The notes under the pieces are model-generated. The model searched no databases. It was given only the letters and a program-made list of their open reading frames with translations, and was not told the DNA's origin. Positions 35,055-43,221 of a stretch of DNA of 64,000 bases are shown in pieces. Within the stretch, counting starts at the first letter, position 1. Each line of letters opens with the position of its first letter. The translations under genes were made by a program, and so were the position numbers. The stretch comes from Enterococcaceae bacterium (GTDB taxonomy: Bacteria > Bacillota > Bacilli > Lactobacillales > Enterococcaceae), in NCBI GenBank assembly GCA_022649665.1, contig JALCOL010000005.1, positions 1-64,000 of the forward strand. The letters are read 5' to 3'.

Positions 35055-35756
35055 ATGCAAGGAATGCTTTTGATTTTTGAAAAAACTACTTCAGCTGAAG
35101 AAGCAGCGGCGCAAGAGAAATTTGTGCGCTGGATGGAACAAGCCTTGAAGCGGCCGATTTTTGCCGCCGCAGCGGATCTTTCAGCTGGCGGGTGTGAGAA
35201 ATTGGCTATGCGCATCAATGAAAGCGGGATCGCGGAGCTTTTCATCCAGCCGGTCGTAATGTTTCCCACATTTGCGTTTTCTGAAGACGTAAAGCGTCTG
35301 ACGCAGATCCTTGCGGAACAGACTGCCGTCGCACTTCGGCAGGGAGAGGCGTTCGGCTCAGCAGCGGGGATCGCCAGCTACGTGCGCCAGAAAATATTTA
35401 CGTTGATGAACATCCATACTGCGACTAAGATCATTTTAGCGGTCGGCGGCGACGAGACCGCGGCCGCAGCGGTCCGAAAAATGTTCGCACAGCTCAGCGC
35501 CGGACTTCCGGCGGAGCGGCTGCGTTTGGGGCGCATCAATGAATCTCAAGCGCATGATTCGCTCGCACAGGCGCTGGATGACTGGAAAGACGCTGGGGTT
35601 GCGGTTATCCCGTATTTCCTGCTGCCGGATGAAGATTTCCGCCGGTTGGAAACGGTGATCAAAGAGCGCACGGCAAGCGGGCAGGAGATCGCTTTTCCTG
35701 CGCGGATCCCGTTTGAACCAGCTGAAGATCTGCTGGGCGGGATGTTCGATGAATAA
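35055..35756 (+). CDS. CbiX/sirohydrochlorin-chelatase-like protein lacking the catalytic His motif
   Basis: 233 residues from ATG 35055 with AAGGAGCG upstream. Two halves each resemble a class II chelatase lobe: a beta strand and helix (GMLLIFEKTTSAEEAAAQEK; TKIILAVGGDETAAAAVRKM), then ESGIAELFIQPVVMFPTFAF and DAGVAVIPYFLLPDEDF. Where CbiX has the catalytic GHGS after strand 1, this protein has EKTT, and GGDE in the second half. So it may bind but not metallate a tetrapyrrole, or do something else. No cobalamin or heme genes are nearby. Fold assignment is by eye. Confidence 0.55.
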   Translation: MQGMLLIFEKTTSAEEAAAQEKFVRWMEQALKRPIFAAAADLSAGGCEKLAMRINESGIAELFIQPVVMFPTFAFSEDVKRLTQILAEQTAVALRQGEAFGSAAGIASYVRQKIFTLMNIHTATKIILAVGGDETAAAAVRKMFAQLSAGLPAERLRLGRINESQAHDSLAQALDDWKDAGVAVIPYFLLPDEDFRRLETVIKERTASGQEIAFPARIPFEPAEDLLGGMFDE

Positions 35757-35844
35757 TTTGCAGATCGGCGGAAAAATGGGGAATTCGCCTCCTCTTGAAT
35801 AAAGAAGCGCAAGATCGATCAAAAATAGAAGAGGAGCAATTGAA

Positions 35845-36405
35845 ATGATACCAGCAATTGATTTAAAAGCAGGAATGACTTTTGTCCAAGATGGAAAGCT
35901 GATTCGGGTGCTTTCAGCCGATCACCACAAACCCGGCAAGGGAAATACAGTGATGCGGATGAAACTGAAAGACGTTCGCAGCGGCGCCACATATGAAACG
36001 ACGTTCCGCCCGGAAGAAAAATTCGAACAAGCGATCATCGAGACCAAGCCAGTCCAATATCTCTACAGCCAAGACGACTTGGCGGTCTTTATGGATACTG
36101 AAACATATGAACAATACGAGATCCCGGTGTCGCTGATCGAAAACGAACTGAAATATCTGCTTGAAAACAATGAAGCAAAAATCGACTTTTACGGCAACGA
36201 AGTGATCGGGATCGAATTGCCGACGACGGTCGTTTTGAAAGTCATTGAAACGCAGCCATCGATCAAAGGTGCCACCGTGACTGGCTCCGGCAAACCGGCC
36301 ACGATGGAAACTGGGCTCGTGGTCAACGTGCCGGACTTCATCAATGTCGGTGATGATCTGGAGATCAATACCCAAGAAGGCACTTACTCCAAACGCGCGA
36401 AATAA
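35845..36405 (+). CDS. efp: Elongation factor P
   Basis: Relieves ribosome stalling at polyproline. 186 residues, the usual length, three beta-barrel domains. The tip of domain I is [14 protein letters not shown] with Lys32 as the modifiable residue; KPGKG is the form seen in Firmicutes (5-aminopentanolylation in B. subtilis). The C-terminal signature [20 protein letters not shown] is present. GAGGAG lies upstream. Followed by a dispersed terminator. Confidence 0.97.
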   Translation: MIPAIDLKAGMTFVQDGKLIRVLSADHHKPGKGNTVMRMKLKDVRSGATYETTFRPEEKFEQAIIETKPVQYLYSQDDLAVFMDTETYEQYEIPVSLIENELKYLLENNEAKIDFYGNEVIGIELPTTVVLKVIETQPSIKGATVTGSGKPATMETGLVVNVPDFINVGDDLEINTQEGTYSKRAK

Positions 36406-36412
36406 TCGCGCG

Positions 36413-36486
36413 GACTGCTTTTGGAACACTGTTTATCCAGAAAGAGGGACCCTGACAAAACTTATGTCACGGTTCCTCTTTATTTT
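36413..36486 (+). terminator. Terminator after efp (dispersed element, short copy)
   Basis: GACTGCTTTTGGAACACTGT and TTATCCAG lead into AAAGAGG-ACC-TGACA / TGTCA-GGT-CCTCTTT with paired substitutions and mismatches relative to other copies, then Ts. Confidence 0.82.
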
Positions 36487-36560
36487 GATTTAAGATGATT
36501 CGGCTAAAATAAGCTCATCAGTTTCATCTGGTAGAATGGAGTAGATCGGGGGAGATCGAA

Positions 36561-37142
36561 ATGAAAAAAATCCTGGGGGCTGGCGGAGCACTCCTCTTGA
36601 GTGCGGCTGCTGCTTACTTGTTGATTTCGGGAGTCGTCGTGCCGCTGCTCGAAAATTATCCGCGGCTTGAAAATATGATGGCGCGCTTTCAATACAGTGA
36701 AGAGACATTGATCATCTTCGTGACGCTTGCAGTCTGGCTTTTTCTGCTGCAGTGGCATTACCGGACGTTTTCGATGATCTATATTTATTTGTTTTATACG
36801 GTGTATCTTTTCTTTCTTTTTGTGATGCTTTTTACGAAAGCCCAAACTTATCACTCATTCAGCTTGAATCCGTTTGATTTTTTGAGGCCGAATATCCTGA
36901 TTTTGAAAGAAGCGTTCTTAAACGTCGTTTACTTTGTCCCGCTCGGTGCACTGTATGGCCTGCGCGCGCGGCCGCTCGAATTTATCACGATCGCACTGTT
37001 GACGATCTTCGGCATTGAAACGATCCAATATGTGTTCTTCATCGGGACGTTCGACATGAGTGATGTTTTGCTGAACTTTATCGGCTGCACTTGCGGCTAC
37101 TTGTTCTGCGGACTCTTTAAACAGCGCATGAAGCTCAAATAG
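36561..37142 (+). CDS. VanZ-like membrane protein
   Basis: 193 residues with five to six predicted helices. The VanZ-like core is NVVYFVPLGALYG, FGIETIQYVFFIGTFDMSDV and LLNFIGCTCGYLFCGL, where the Glu-x-x-Q and D-x-x-D-x-x-x-N polar positions are conserved. VanZ members include a teicoplanin resistance protein; the general function is unknown, presumably envelope related. A TAGAAT -10 box precedes it. GGGGGAG lies upstream of the ATG. Confidence 0.88.
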   Translation: MKKILGAGGALLLSAAAAYLLISGVVVPLLENYPRLENMMARFQYSEETLIIFVTLAVWLFLLQWHYRTFSMIYIYLFYTVYLFFLFVMLFTKAQTYHSFSLNPFDFLRPNILILKEAFLNVVYFVPLGALYGLRARPLEFITIALLTIFGIETIQYVFFIGTFDMSDVLLNFIGCTCGYLFCGLFKQRMKLK

Positions 37143-37212
37143 TTGCCGTTTTGCCCGGGAAAGCTTTTTTCCGTGCTATAATAGATAAAAGAAATTTGAG
37201 GAGGGCATTATC

Positions 37213-38166
37213 ATGGGAAAAGTGTTGACGATCGGCGAACCGCTGGGCCTTTTCAGTGCGCAGACGCCGGGAAAACTAAAAAATGTAGAAATGTTCAAGC
37301 GTTCGATCGCCGGAGAAGTCAGTGTCGCAGTCGGCTTGGCACGGATGGGGCATGGATCAGCATTTGTTTCAGCAGTCGGCAACGATCCTTTGGGCGAGCA
37401 TATCGTGGACTTTTTTCAGCATGAAGGGGTCGATACGTCGATGATCCGGCGCGACAAGCGGCATGCGACCGGGTTTCAAATGAAGGGTCTTTCTGAGGAA
37501 CGCGATCCGGAAGTCGTCTATTTTCGGCAAGATTCTGCGGCGGCTTCGTTAGGACCGGATTTTGCCGAAAATATCGATTTCTCTGGGATCGATATTTTTC
37601 ATTTGACGGGGATCTTTATGGCACTGACGGAGGATACATTTGAACTGACGGAAAGATTAGTGCAAAAAGCCAAAGAACAGGGAACTTTGATCGTGTTCGA
37701 TCCAAATCTCAGACCTGTCCTCTGGCAAGATGAGACGTTGATGATCGAGCGCATCAACCGGATCGCCCGCCAAGCGGATTTTGTCTTGCCTGGTGTTTCG
37801 GAAGGCCGGATCTTGACCGGTTCGCAAGACATCGAAGTGATCGCTGATTTTTATTTGGCACATGATCCGCGCGGTGTCGTGATCAAAACCGGACCAAAAG
37901 GCGCTTTTATGAAATATGTCGATGATGATACCGTTCGTTTGATCCGCGGCGACGGCTTCCCGCTTGATACGGTCGTTGATACGACTGGCGCGGGTGATGG
38001 TTTTACCGTTGGTTTTCTTTCAGCACTTTTGGAAGACTTGACGTATGAAAAAATGCTCGAGCGCGGCAATGCGATCGGTGCGATGCAAGTCAGCCATCCA
38101 AGTGCGATCGATGACTTGCCGACACCGGAAGAGCTGGCAGAATTTTTAGCGGCATACCAGTCATAA
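37213..38166 (+). CDS. PfkB-family carbohydrate kinase (2-keto-3-deoxygluconate kinase-like)
   Basis: 317 residues. It has the ribokinase-fold N-terminal GGE-like start (TIGEPLGLFSAQ), substrate-side GLARMGHGSAFVSAVGNDPLG, and the C-terminal PfkB signature DTTGAGDGFTVGFLSALL with the catalytic Asp. It probably phosphorylates a sugar acid or ketose; similarity in design is to KdgK. AGGAGGG precedes the ATG; an extended -10, TGCTATAAT, lies at 37174-37182. It stands alone with no pathway neighbours. Confidence 0.88.
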   Translation: MGKVLTIGEPLGLFSAQTPGKLKNVEMFKRSIAGEVSVAVGLARMGHGSAFVSAVGNDPLGEHIVDFFQHEGVDTSMIRRDKRHATGFQMKGLSEERDPEVVYFRQDSAAASLGPDFAENIDFSGIDIFHLTGIFMALTEDTFELTERLVQKAKEQGTLIVFDPNLRPVLWQDETLMIERINRIARQADFVLPGVSEGRILTGSQDIEVIADFYLAHDPRGVVIKTGPKGAFMKYVDDDTVRLIRGDGFPLDTVVDTTGAGDGFTVGFLSALLEDLTYEKMLERGNAIGAMQVSHPSAIDDLPTPEELAEFLAAYQS

Positions 38167-38227
38167 ACGATTCGAATTTGTAATAGCCGCTTGCTGAATT
38201 TGTAATAGAAACAGCAGTATGAACTGT

Positions 38228-38270
38228 CCCTGTATGAATGCAGAACTTTGCGTTTATACGGGGATTTTTT
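38228..38270 (+). terminator. Terminator after the PfkB kinase gene
   Basis: CCCTGTAT (38228-38235) pairs with ATACGGGG (38256-38263) with one G-T pair, followed by ATTTTTT. Confidence 0.7.
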
Positions 38271-38418
38271 GTAGATTTGCTGGGAATTACGACCGTTTTT
38301 TGTCAATTGTAAAATGGATTCGCACGTGTTATATTCGAAAAGTAAGAAAAGTTTGGCAAATGCAATTGGTTGTAAGGAAAAAATTTTCCTCAATATAGAA
38401 GAATAGGAGTTCAAGAGC

Positions 38419-39654
38419 ATGAAACAAAACTATCTTGAAGAAGCAGAACCGAGCTACACGATGACGACAGTCATGGAAGAGGCGGCACGCTGTCTTTTGT
38501 GCCATGACGCTCCCTGTTCCGCCCATTGTCCGGCGGATACCGATCCGGCAAAATTTATCCGCAGTGTCCGCTTCCGGAATTTCAAAGGAGCAGCTGAGAC
38601 GATCCGCGAGAACAATGCACTCGGGGCAGTTTGTGCACGCGTGTGTCCAACGGAGAAATACTGTCAGCTCGGCTGTTCGCGGACGCAGATCGATCGCCCG
38701 ATCGACATCGGCGGCATCCAAAAATTTGTGACGGATTTTGAAAATGATGCGCAAATGACGATTTTAGAAAAAGGAGCGGCGAACGGCAAAAAAGTTGCGA
38801 TCGTCGGCAGCGGTCCGGCAGGGCTGCAAGCGGCAGCGACGCTTCTGCAAAAAGGTTTCGCAGTCGATCTTTATGAGCAAAACCAAAAGGCCGGCGGATA
38901 TCTGCGCTACGGCATTCCGGAGTATCGTTTGCCGAACGCGATCGTTGATCTGGAAGTCAAACGGATCGAAGCGCTGGGCGCAGAATTTCATTACGGGATC
39001 ACGATCGGCAAAGATCTGGCGCTTGCGGAATTGAAAAAACTATATGATGCAGTGCTTCTTGATATCGGCATGAGCGAAGCGAAAACATTACCGATGTTCG
39101 AGAACAATCCAAATGTCGAAACGGCGGTTTCATTTTTAGCGCGTGCCAAGGAGAGCGGCGGGAACATCGACGTTCCAGAAAACGTGGTAGTCGTCGGCGG
39201 CGGCGATGTCGCGATGGATGTCGATACGACGCTCAAACTGTTAGGAGCCAAAAATGTCACGGATGTCGTTTATGAAGAGTTCAGCGAATTCAAAGCGTCG
39301 GAAAAAGAACTGGCTGGGGCACGTGCTGCGGGGATCACGATCATCGACGGCTATATCCCAGCTAAAGTTTCTGGGAACCAAGTGACATTCACGCACCGCC
39401 ATATCGCAAGCGAGCTGACGATCACGGCGGATAAGATCATTTTGGCGATCGGCCAAAAACCCGTTGCGGAAAATCTTGATCTGCCGCTCGCGCATGACGA
39501 AGCTGCATTCGCCGGCTATCAAAGTCCGGACAAACAGCTTTTTGTGGCCGGCGACATCGCACAAGGCGACAAAACGGTCGTCTGGGCGGTCAAAAAAGGA
39601 AAAGAAGCTGCTGAAGAAATCGCTGAAATGTTGGGAGGAAGCAGCAATGATTAA
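38419..39654 (+). CDS. preT: Dihydropyrimidine dehydrogenase subunit PreT (NAD(P)H- and FAD-binding)
   Basis: 411 residues. The N-terminal domain has two Fe-S cysteine sets, [14 protein letters not shown] (about 24-37) and [15 protein letters not shown] (about 77-91), followed by glutamate-synthase-small-subunit-like FAD and NAD domains ([37 protein letters not shown]). It passes electrons from NAD(P)H to PreA. ATAGGAG lies upstream. The end overlaps preA by 8 nt. The other enzymes of reductive pyrimidine breakdown are not in the window. Confidence 0.92.
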   Translation: MKQNYLEEAEPSYTMTTVMEEAARCLLCHDAPCSAHCPADTDPAKFIRSVRFRNFKGAAETIRENNALGAVCARVCPTEKYCQLGCSRTQIDRPIDIGGIQKFVTDFENDAQMTILEKGAANGKKVAIVGSGPAGLQAAATLLQKGFAVDLYEQNQKAGGYLRYGIPEYRLPNAIVDLEVKRIEALGAEFHYGITIGKDLALAELKKLYDAVLLDIGMSEAKTLPMFENNPNVETAVSFLARAKESGGNIDVPENVVVVGGGDVAMDVDTTLKLLGAKNVTDVVYEEFSEFKASEKELAGARAAGITIIDGYIPAKVSGNQVTFTHRHIASELTITADKIILAIGQKPVAENLDLPLAHDEAAFAGYQSPDKQLFVAGDIAQGDKTVVWAVKKGKEAAEEIAEMLGGSSND

Positions 39655-40888
39655 AAAAGACTTATCGATCGATTTTTTAGGCGTTCATTTTGAAAATCCG
39701 TTTTGTCTGTCTTCTTCACCGGTCGACAACTGTTATGAAATGTGCAAAAAAGCCTATGATACCGGCTGGGCGGCGGTCGTTTTCAAAACGATCGGTCCGA
39801 AGCATTATTTGATCGACGAAGTGTCGCCACGTTTTGATAAATTGGACAAAGAAGCCACGCCTTTCGTTGGTTTTAAAAATATGGAGCAGATCGCTGAGCA
39901 TCCATTAGAAGAAAATTTGGCGGATCTGCGCCGTTTGAAAGCTGAATATCCGGAGAAAGTCCTGATTGCTTCGATCATGGGGACGAATGAGGAAGATTGG
40001 ACCGAACTGGCCGGACTCGTCGAAGAAGCCGGCGCGGATATGATCGAAATGAATCTTTCTTGTCCGCAGATGACGACCCACGCGATGGGCTCAGACGTCG
40101 GTGCCAATCCGGAACTGTGTCAAAAATACTGCGAAGCGGTCAAACGCGGCTCGAAACTGCCGCTCTTGGCGAAAATGACGCCAAACATCAAAGATATGGT
40201 GCCGGCTGCACAAGCAAGTCTCACAGGCGGCGCGGACGGGATCGCTGCGATCAACACCGTCAAATCGATCACGCATGTCGATCTTGAGAAAAAAATCGGT
40301 CTGCCGATCATCAACGGCAAATCATCGATCTCGGGCTACTCCGGGAAAGCGGTCAAACCGATCGCACTGCGCTTTATCCAGCAGCTGCGCGACGGGATCC
40401 CGAATGTCCCGATTTCGGGGATCGGCGGGATCGAAACTTGGGAAGACGCGGCTGAATTCATTTTGCTCGGCGCTTCAACTCTTCAAGTGACGACAGCGGT
40501 CATGCAATACGGCTACCGGATCGTTGAAGATTTGAAAAATGGTTTGATGCATTATATGGACGAGCAGGGAGTCGATCATTTGTCCGAACTGGTCGGGTTG
40601 GCAAATAAAAACATGATCCCGGCTGAAGATTTGGATCGTGATTACCAAGTCCGCCTCAAACTCGATAAAGAAAAATGTATCGGCTGCGGCCGCTGCTATA
40701 TTTCATGCTTTGACGGTGCGCATCAAGCGATCGAATGGCATGAAGAAGACCGCTTGCCATCCTTTATCAAAGAGAAATGTGTCGGCTGCCACTTGTGCGT
40801 GTTAGTTTGCCCGGTCGGTGCGATCGCCCCCGGCAAAATCGAAATGAAACCGGGACGCATCGGCGATCCGGAAAAAATCGAGATCTGA
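39647..40888 (+). CDS. preA: Dihydropyrimidine dehydrogenase catalytic subunit PreA
   Basis: 413 residues from ATG 39647 (GGGAGG upstream, inside preT). An FMN-binding dihydroorotate-dehydrogenase-like barrel ([44 protein letters not shown]) is followed by a two-cluster ferredoxin domain, [11 protein letters not shown] and [12 protein letters not shown]. It reduces uracil and thymine to dihydropyrimidines with PreT. This pair is uncommon in lactic acid bacteria in my knowledge. The longer in-frame extension upstream is an out-of-context read through preT. Confidence 0.93.
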   Translation: MIKKDLSIDFLGVHFENPFCLSSSPVDNCYEMCKKAYDTGWAAVVFKTIGPKHYLIDEVSPRFDKLDKEATPFVGFKNMEQIAEHPLEENLADLRRLKAEYPEKVLIASIMGTNEEDWTELAGLVEEAGADMIEMNLSCPQMTTHAMGSDVGANPELCQKYCEAVKRGSKLPLLAKMTPNIKDMVPAAQASLTGGADGIAAINTVKSITHVDLEKKIGLPIINGKSSISGYSGKAVKPIALRFIQQLRDGIPNVPISGIGGIETWEDAAEFILLGASTLQVTTAVMQYGYRIVEDLKNGLMHYMDEQGVDHLSELVGLANKNMIPAEDLDRDYQVRLKLDKEKCIGCGRCYISCFDGAHQAIEWHEEDRLPSFIKEKCVGCHLCVLVCPVGAIAPGKIEMKPGRIGDPEKIEI

Positions 40889-40892
40889 AGAT

Positions 40893-40937
40893 AAAAAGCA
40901 CCTTGCTGCGGTGAACTGCTCCGGCAAGGTGCTTTTT
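40893..40937. terminator. Bidirectional terminator between preA and thiT
   Basis: AAAAAGCACCTTGC (40893-40906) with GCAAGGTGCTTTTT (40924-40937), 14 bp, and T runs in both directions. Confidence 0.9.
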
Positions 40938-40951
40938 GCTGTACTATATAG

Positions 40952-41506
40952 TTATGGTTTGAAGATCTTCGGATAATTGACGAAAATAATTTCTAAAACG
41001 ACGATCGTCACGATCGCGGTAGCGAGCATCGAAAGACCGTTCAAAACAAGCGAGAAGACAACTGGCCCGAGGCCCCACAGCGCATACGCGCCCCAAAAAA
41101 TGAAGCCGGCAATAAAGTGCCAGAAGTAGCGGGCCACACAACCGATCAATGTGCCGACGATGATGTTTTGTTCGGCAGGATGGCGATCACCATGCATCAA
41201 GTTTGTCTGGAAACGCGGGGCGATCAGCCCGGCAAAACCGGCAAACGTGAAGGCCAGCGGATACTCGATGATCACTTGGATCGGGGTCAAATATTCAACT
41301 TGGCCCAAGGCGAAATGCAGCAGCCCCCAGATAAAGCCGGCAAAGACAGCCGGCTTCCAGCCGCGGCGCAAAGCGAACAGCGTCAGCGGGATCTCGCCCA
41401 GTGAGATGGAAAAGCTGCTGCCGAGTTTTACCGGGATCAAGGATAAGGCCATTGCCAGTGCAGCGAAAATCGCTGCTTCGATCAATACTTTGGTTCTTTC
41501 GTTCAA
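40952..41506 (-). CDS. thiT: Thiamine transporter substrate-binding subunit ThiT (ECF S component)
   Basis: 184 residues, six helices, with the ThiT pattern AAIFAALAMALSLIPVKLGS, GEIPLTLFALRRGWKPAVFA, GFIWGLLHFALGQVEYLTPI and QVIIEYPLAFTFAGFAGL; the Trp, His, Glu and Tyr positions that bind thiamine are present. It works with a shared EcfAA'T module encoded elsewhere. The start is TTG 41506 with AGGAGGA upstream; the longer frame would begin within the riboswitch expression platform. A TPP riboswitch directly upstream confirms the substrate. Confidence 0.95.
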   Translation of the reverse strand: MNERTKVLIEAAIFAALAMALSLIPVKLGSSFSISLGEIPLTLFALRRGWKPAVFAGFIWGLLHFALGQVEYLTPIQVIIEYPLAFTFAGFAGLIAPRFQTNLMHGDRHPAEQNIIVGTLIGCVARYFWHFIAGFIFWGAYALWGLGPVVFSLVLNGLSMLATAIVTIVVLEIIFVNYPKIFKP

Positions 41507-41511
41507 AAAAA

Positions 41512-41546
41512 GTCCTCCTCTGGAACTTGGGTTCACAAAGGAGGAC
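41512..41546 (-). terminator. Riboswitch expression-platform hairpin (terminator that also hides the RBS)
   Basis: On the minus strand GTCCTCCT (41546-41539) pairs with AGGAGGAC (41519-41512), followed by seven Ts (41511-41505) that run into the TTG start codon. The 3' arm is the thiT Shine-Dalgarno, so the hairpin can both end transcription and block translation. Confidence 0.75.
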
Positions 41547-41562
41547 ACAATAAAATAAGCCG

Positions 41563-41656
41563 ATTCTCACAATTCCTACGCTTGAATTATCGAAACAGGT
41601 ACAAGGGTTTAGAAATTAATCAGTCTCAGCCGGACAGGCTCCCCTTTGTGAAGAAG
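41563..41656 (-). promoter_or_regulatory. TPP riboswitch (THI box) upstream of thiT
   Basis: On the minus strand the conserved aptamer blocks occur in order: AAAGGGGAGCC, GGCTGAGA, AAACCCTTG, TACCTG, GATAAT and AGCGTAGGAA. P1 closes through TTCTTCACAA at the 5' end with TTGTGAGAA at the 3' end. Binding of thiamine pyrophosphate is expected to turn thiT off. Confidence 0.95.
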
Positions 41657-41724
41657 TTCTATTTGATTTTATGTTTTTAAGGGTAACATATTCATTAAAA
41701 AATACAAGTGGTAATCGCAAATTG

Positions 41725-41752
41725 TTGACTTTTCACTTTTCTGCGGTATACT
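41725..41752 (+). promoter_or_regulatory. Promoter of the polysaccharide deacetylase gene
   Basis: TTGACT (41725-41730), a 16-bp spacer and TATACT (41747-41752). Confidence 0.65.
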
Positions 41753-41808
41753 TTGCGGCTTTTTTTTGGTAACTTAGAAGGAGACGAAAAGGGGAGTGGG
41801 AAGGGAAA

Positions 41809-43101
41809 ATGATCAAGAAAATTATTGGCGCAGTCGCAATGCTGGCGATCATTTCGATCGGCGTCTACAGCGGCGTAGGAATCTATCATCATTTGAAGCA
41901 AAATCAAAAGACCGCCCAAAGAGTGAGTAAAGTAGAAGCGACAAAAAAAGATGATGAAAAAAAAGCAGAAAAAAGCATCATCACCCAAGCTGAATTTTTA
42001 GGCAAACAATATAATTACGAAGCGGCGCTGAAGCTTCTGCAAGACAAAGATGCTGCCAAAGATAAAAAGGCCAAGGCGCTCAGCGAACAGCTGAAAAAAG
42101 AAGAGGAGCAGCTGATCGTTTGGCCGGACAACGGCAAGATCTCGCATTTGTTCTTCCATTCGCTGATCGCAGATCCTGCCCGTGCTTTTGATGGGGATTC
42201 GAAGGACCAAGGATATCGCGACTATATGGTGACCGTCGATGAATTCAAAAAGATCCTCGATCAATTATATAAAAATCAATTTGTGCTGGTAGCGATGAAA
42301 GATATCGTGGCCGATCAAAACGGCAAAATGACGTATCAAGAGATCAAACTGCCAGAAGGGAAAAAACCGCTTGTGATCTCGCAGGATGATGTCAATTATT
42401 ACGAATACATGGATGGCGACGGATTTGCCAAAAATCTGACGATCAAAGACGGCAAAGTCGTCAATACGTACATCGATGCTGCAGGCAAAACACAATACGG
42501 TGCATATGATATGGCGCCGATCATCGATGAATTTGTGAATGAACATCCCGACTTTTCCTATCACGGCGCTAAGGGGATCTTAGCTTTAACAGGCTATAAC
42601 GGCACGCTCGGCTACCGCTCATCCGTCAGCGAATACGGTGATAATGAGAAAACAAAGGCAGAAGGCGAAAAAGCAAAAAAAGTCGCGGAAGCGCTGCGCA
42701 CCGATGGTTGGGAATTTGCTTCACATTCGTGGGGCCATTTGAATTTCACGAAAACGCCGCTGCCGAATCTTGAAGAAGATACTTCAAAATGGAAGAATGA
42801 AGTCGCACCGCTGATCGGCGATAGTGATATTTTGATCTATCCATTCGGTGCAGATATTTCAGACATCAAGCCGTACGACGGCAATCCGAAGTATGATTAT
42901 TTGAAAGGCCAAGGATTCAAGGTTTACTGCAACGTTGATGCTTCAGTTCCGGCTTGGGCACAACTGGAGGACGGCTATTTGCGGCAAGCGCGCATCAATG
43001 TCGACGGGATCCGCTTTAAATCGGAACTCGACGGCAAAAATACTGTATTGAATGAATTCTTTGATACGAAATCCGTGATCGATCCGATCCGCACAAAATA
43101 A
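41809..43101 (+). CDS. Membrane-anchored polysaccharide deacetylase-family protein
   Basis: 430 residues with an N-terminal membrane helix (about 4-28), a Lys/Glu/Ala-rich linker likely to form a coiled coil (about 40-100), then a NodB-like CE4 domain outside the cell. VISQDDVNYYEY takes the place of the TFDD motif 1, with Asp-Asp kept, and FASHSWGHLNF is the metal-binding H-S-x-x-H motif 2. It may deacetylate peptidoglycan or another surface glycan. Motif 1 is unusual, so activity is not certain. GGAAGGG precedes the ATG. Confidence 0.85.
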   Translation: MIKKIIGAVAMLAIISIGVYSGVGIYHHLKQNQKTAQRVSKVEATKKDDEKKAEKSIITQAEFLGKQYNYEAALKLLQDKDAAKDKKAKALSEQLKKEEEQLIVWPDNGKISHLFFHSLIADPARAFDGDSKDQGYRDYMVTVDEFKKILDQLYKNQFVLVAMKDIVADQNGKMTYQEIKLPEGKKPLVISQDDVNYYEYMDGDGFAKNLTIKDGKVVNTYIDAAGKTQYGAYDMAPIIDEFVNEHPDFSYHGAKGILALTGYNGTLGYRSSVSEYGDNEKTKAEGEKAKKVAEALRTDGWEFASHSWGHLNFTKTPLPNLEEDTSKWKNEVAPLIGDSDILIYPFGADISDIKPYDGNPKYDYLKGQGFKVYCNVDASVPAWAQLEDGYLRQARINVDGIRFKSELDGKNTVLNEFFDTKSVIDPIRTK

Positions 43102-43112
43102 TTTCTCCAGAT

Positions 43113-43142
43113 AAAGAGATTCCGACGGGAGTCTCTTTTTTT
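43113..43142 (+). terminator. Terminator after the polysaccharide deacetylase gene
   Basis: AAAGAGATTCC (43113-43123) pairs with GGAGTCTCTTT (43128-43138) through one G-T pair, with a GACG loop and a T run. Confidence 0.82.
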
Positions 43143-43221
43143 GTGCAAAGGGCTGATAGCACATGAATCTAACAACTTGTGCTATCCTTTGAACAAAGAC
43201 TAGCTGAAGGAGCGAAGAACA

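Noticed and set aside
38174-38208. Direct repeat GAATTTGTAATAG (38174-38186 and 38196-38208), containing TGTAAT twice, as a WalR site
   Set aside because: The TGTAAT copies are 22 bp apart rather than 11 and lie between the PfkB stop and its terminator, a poor place for an operator.
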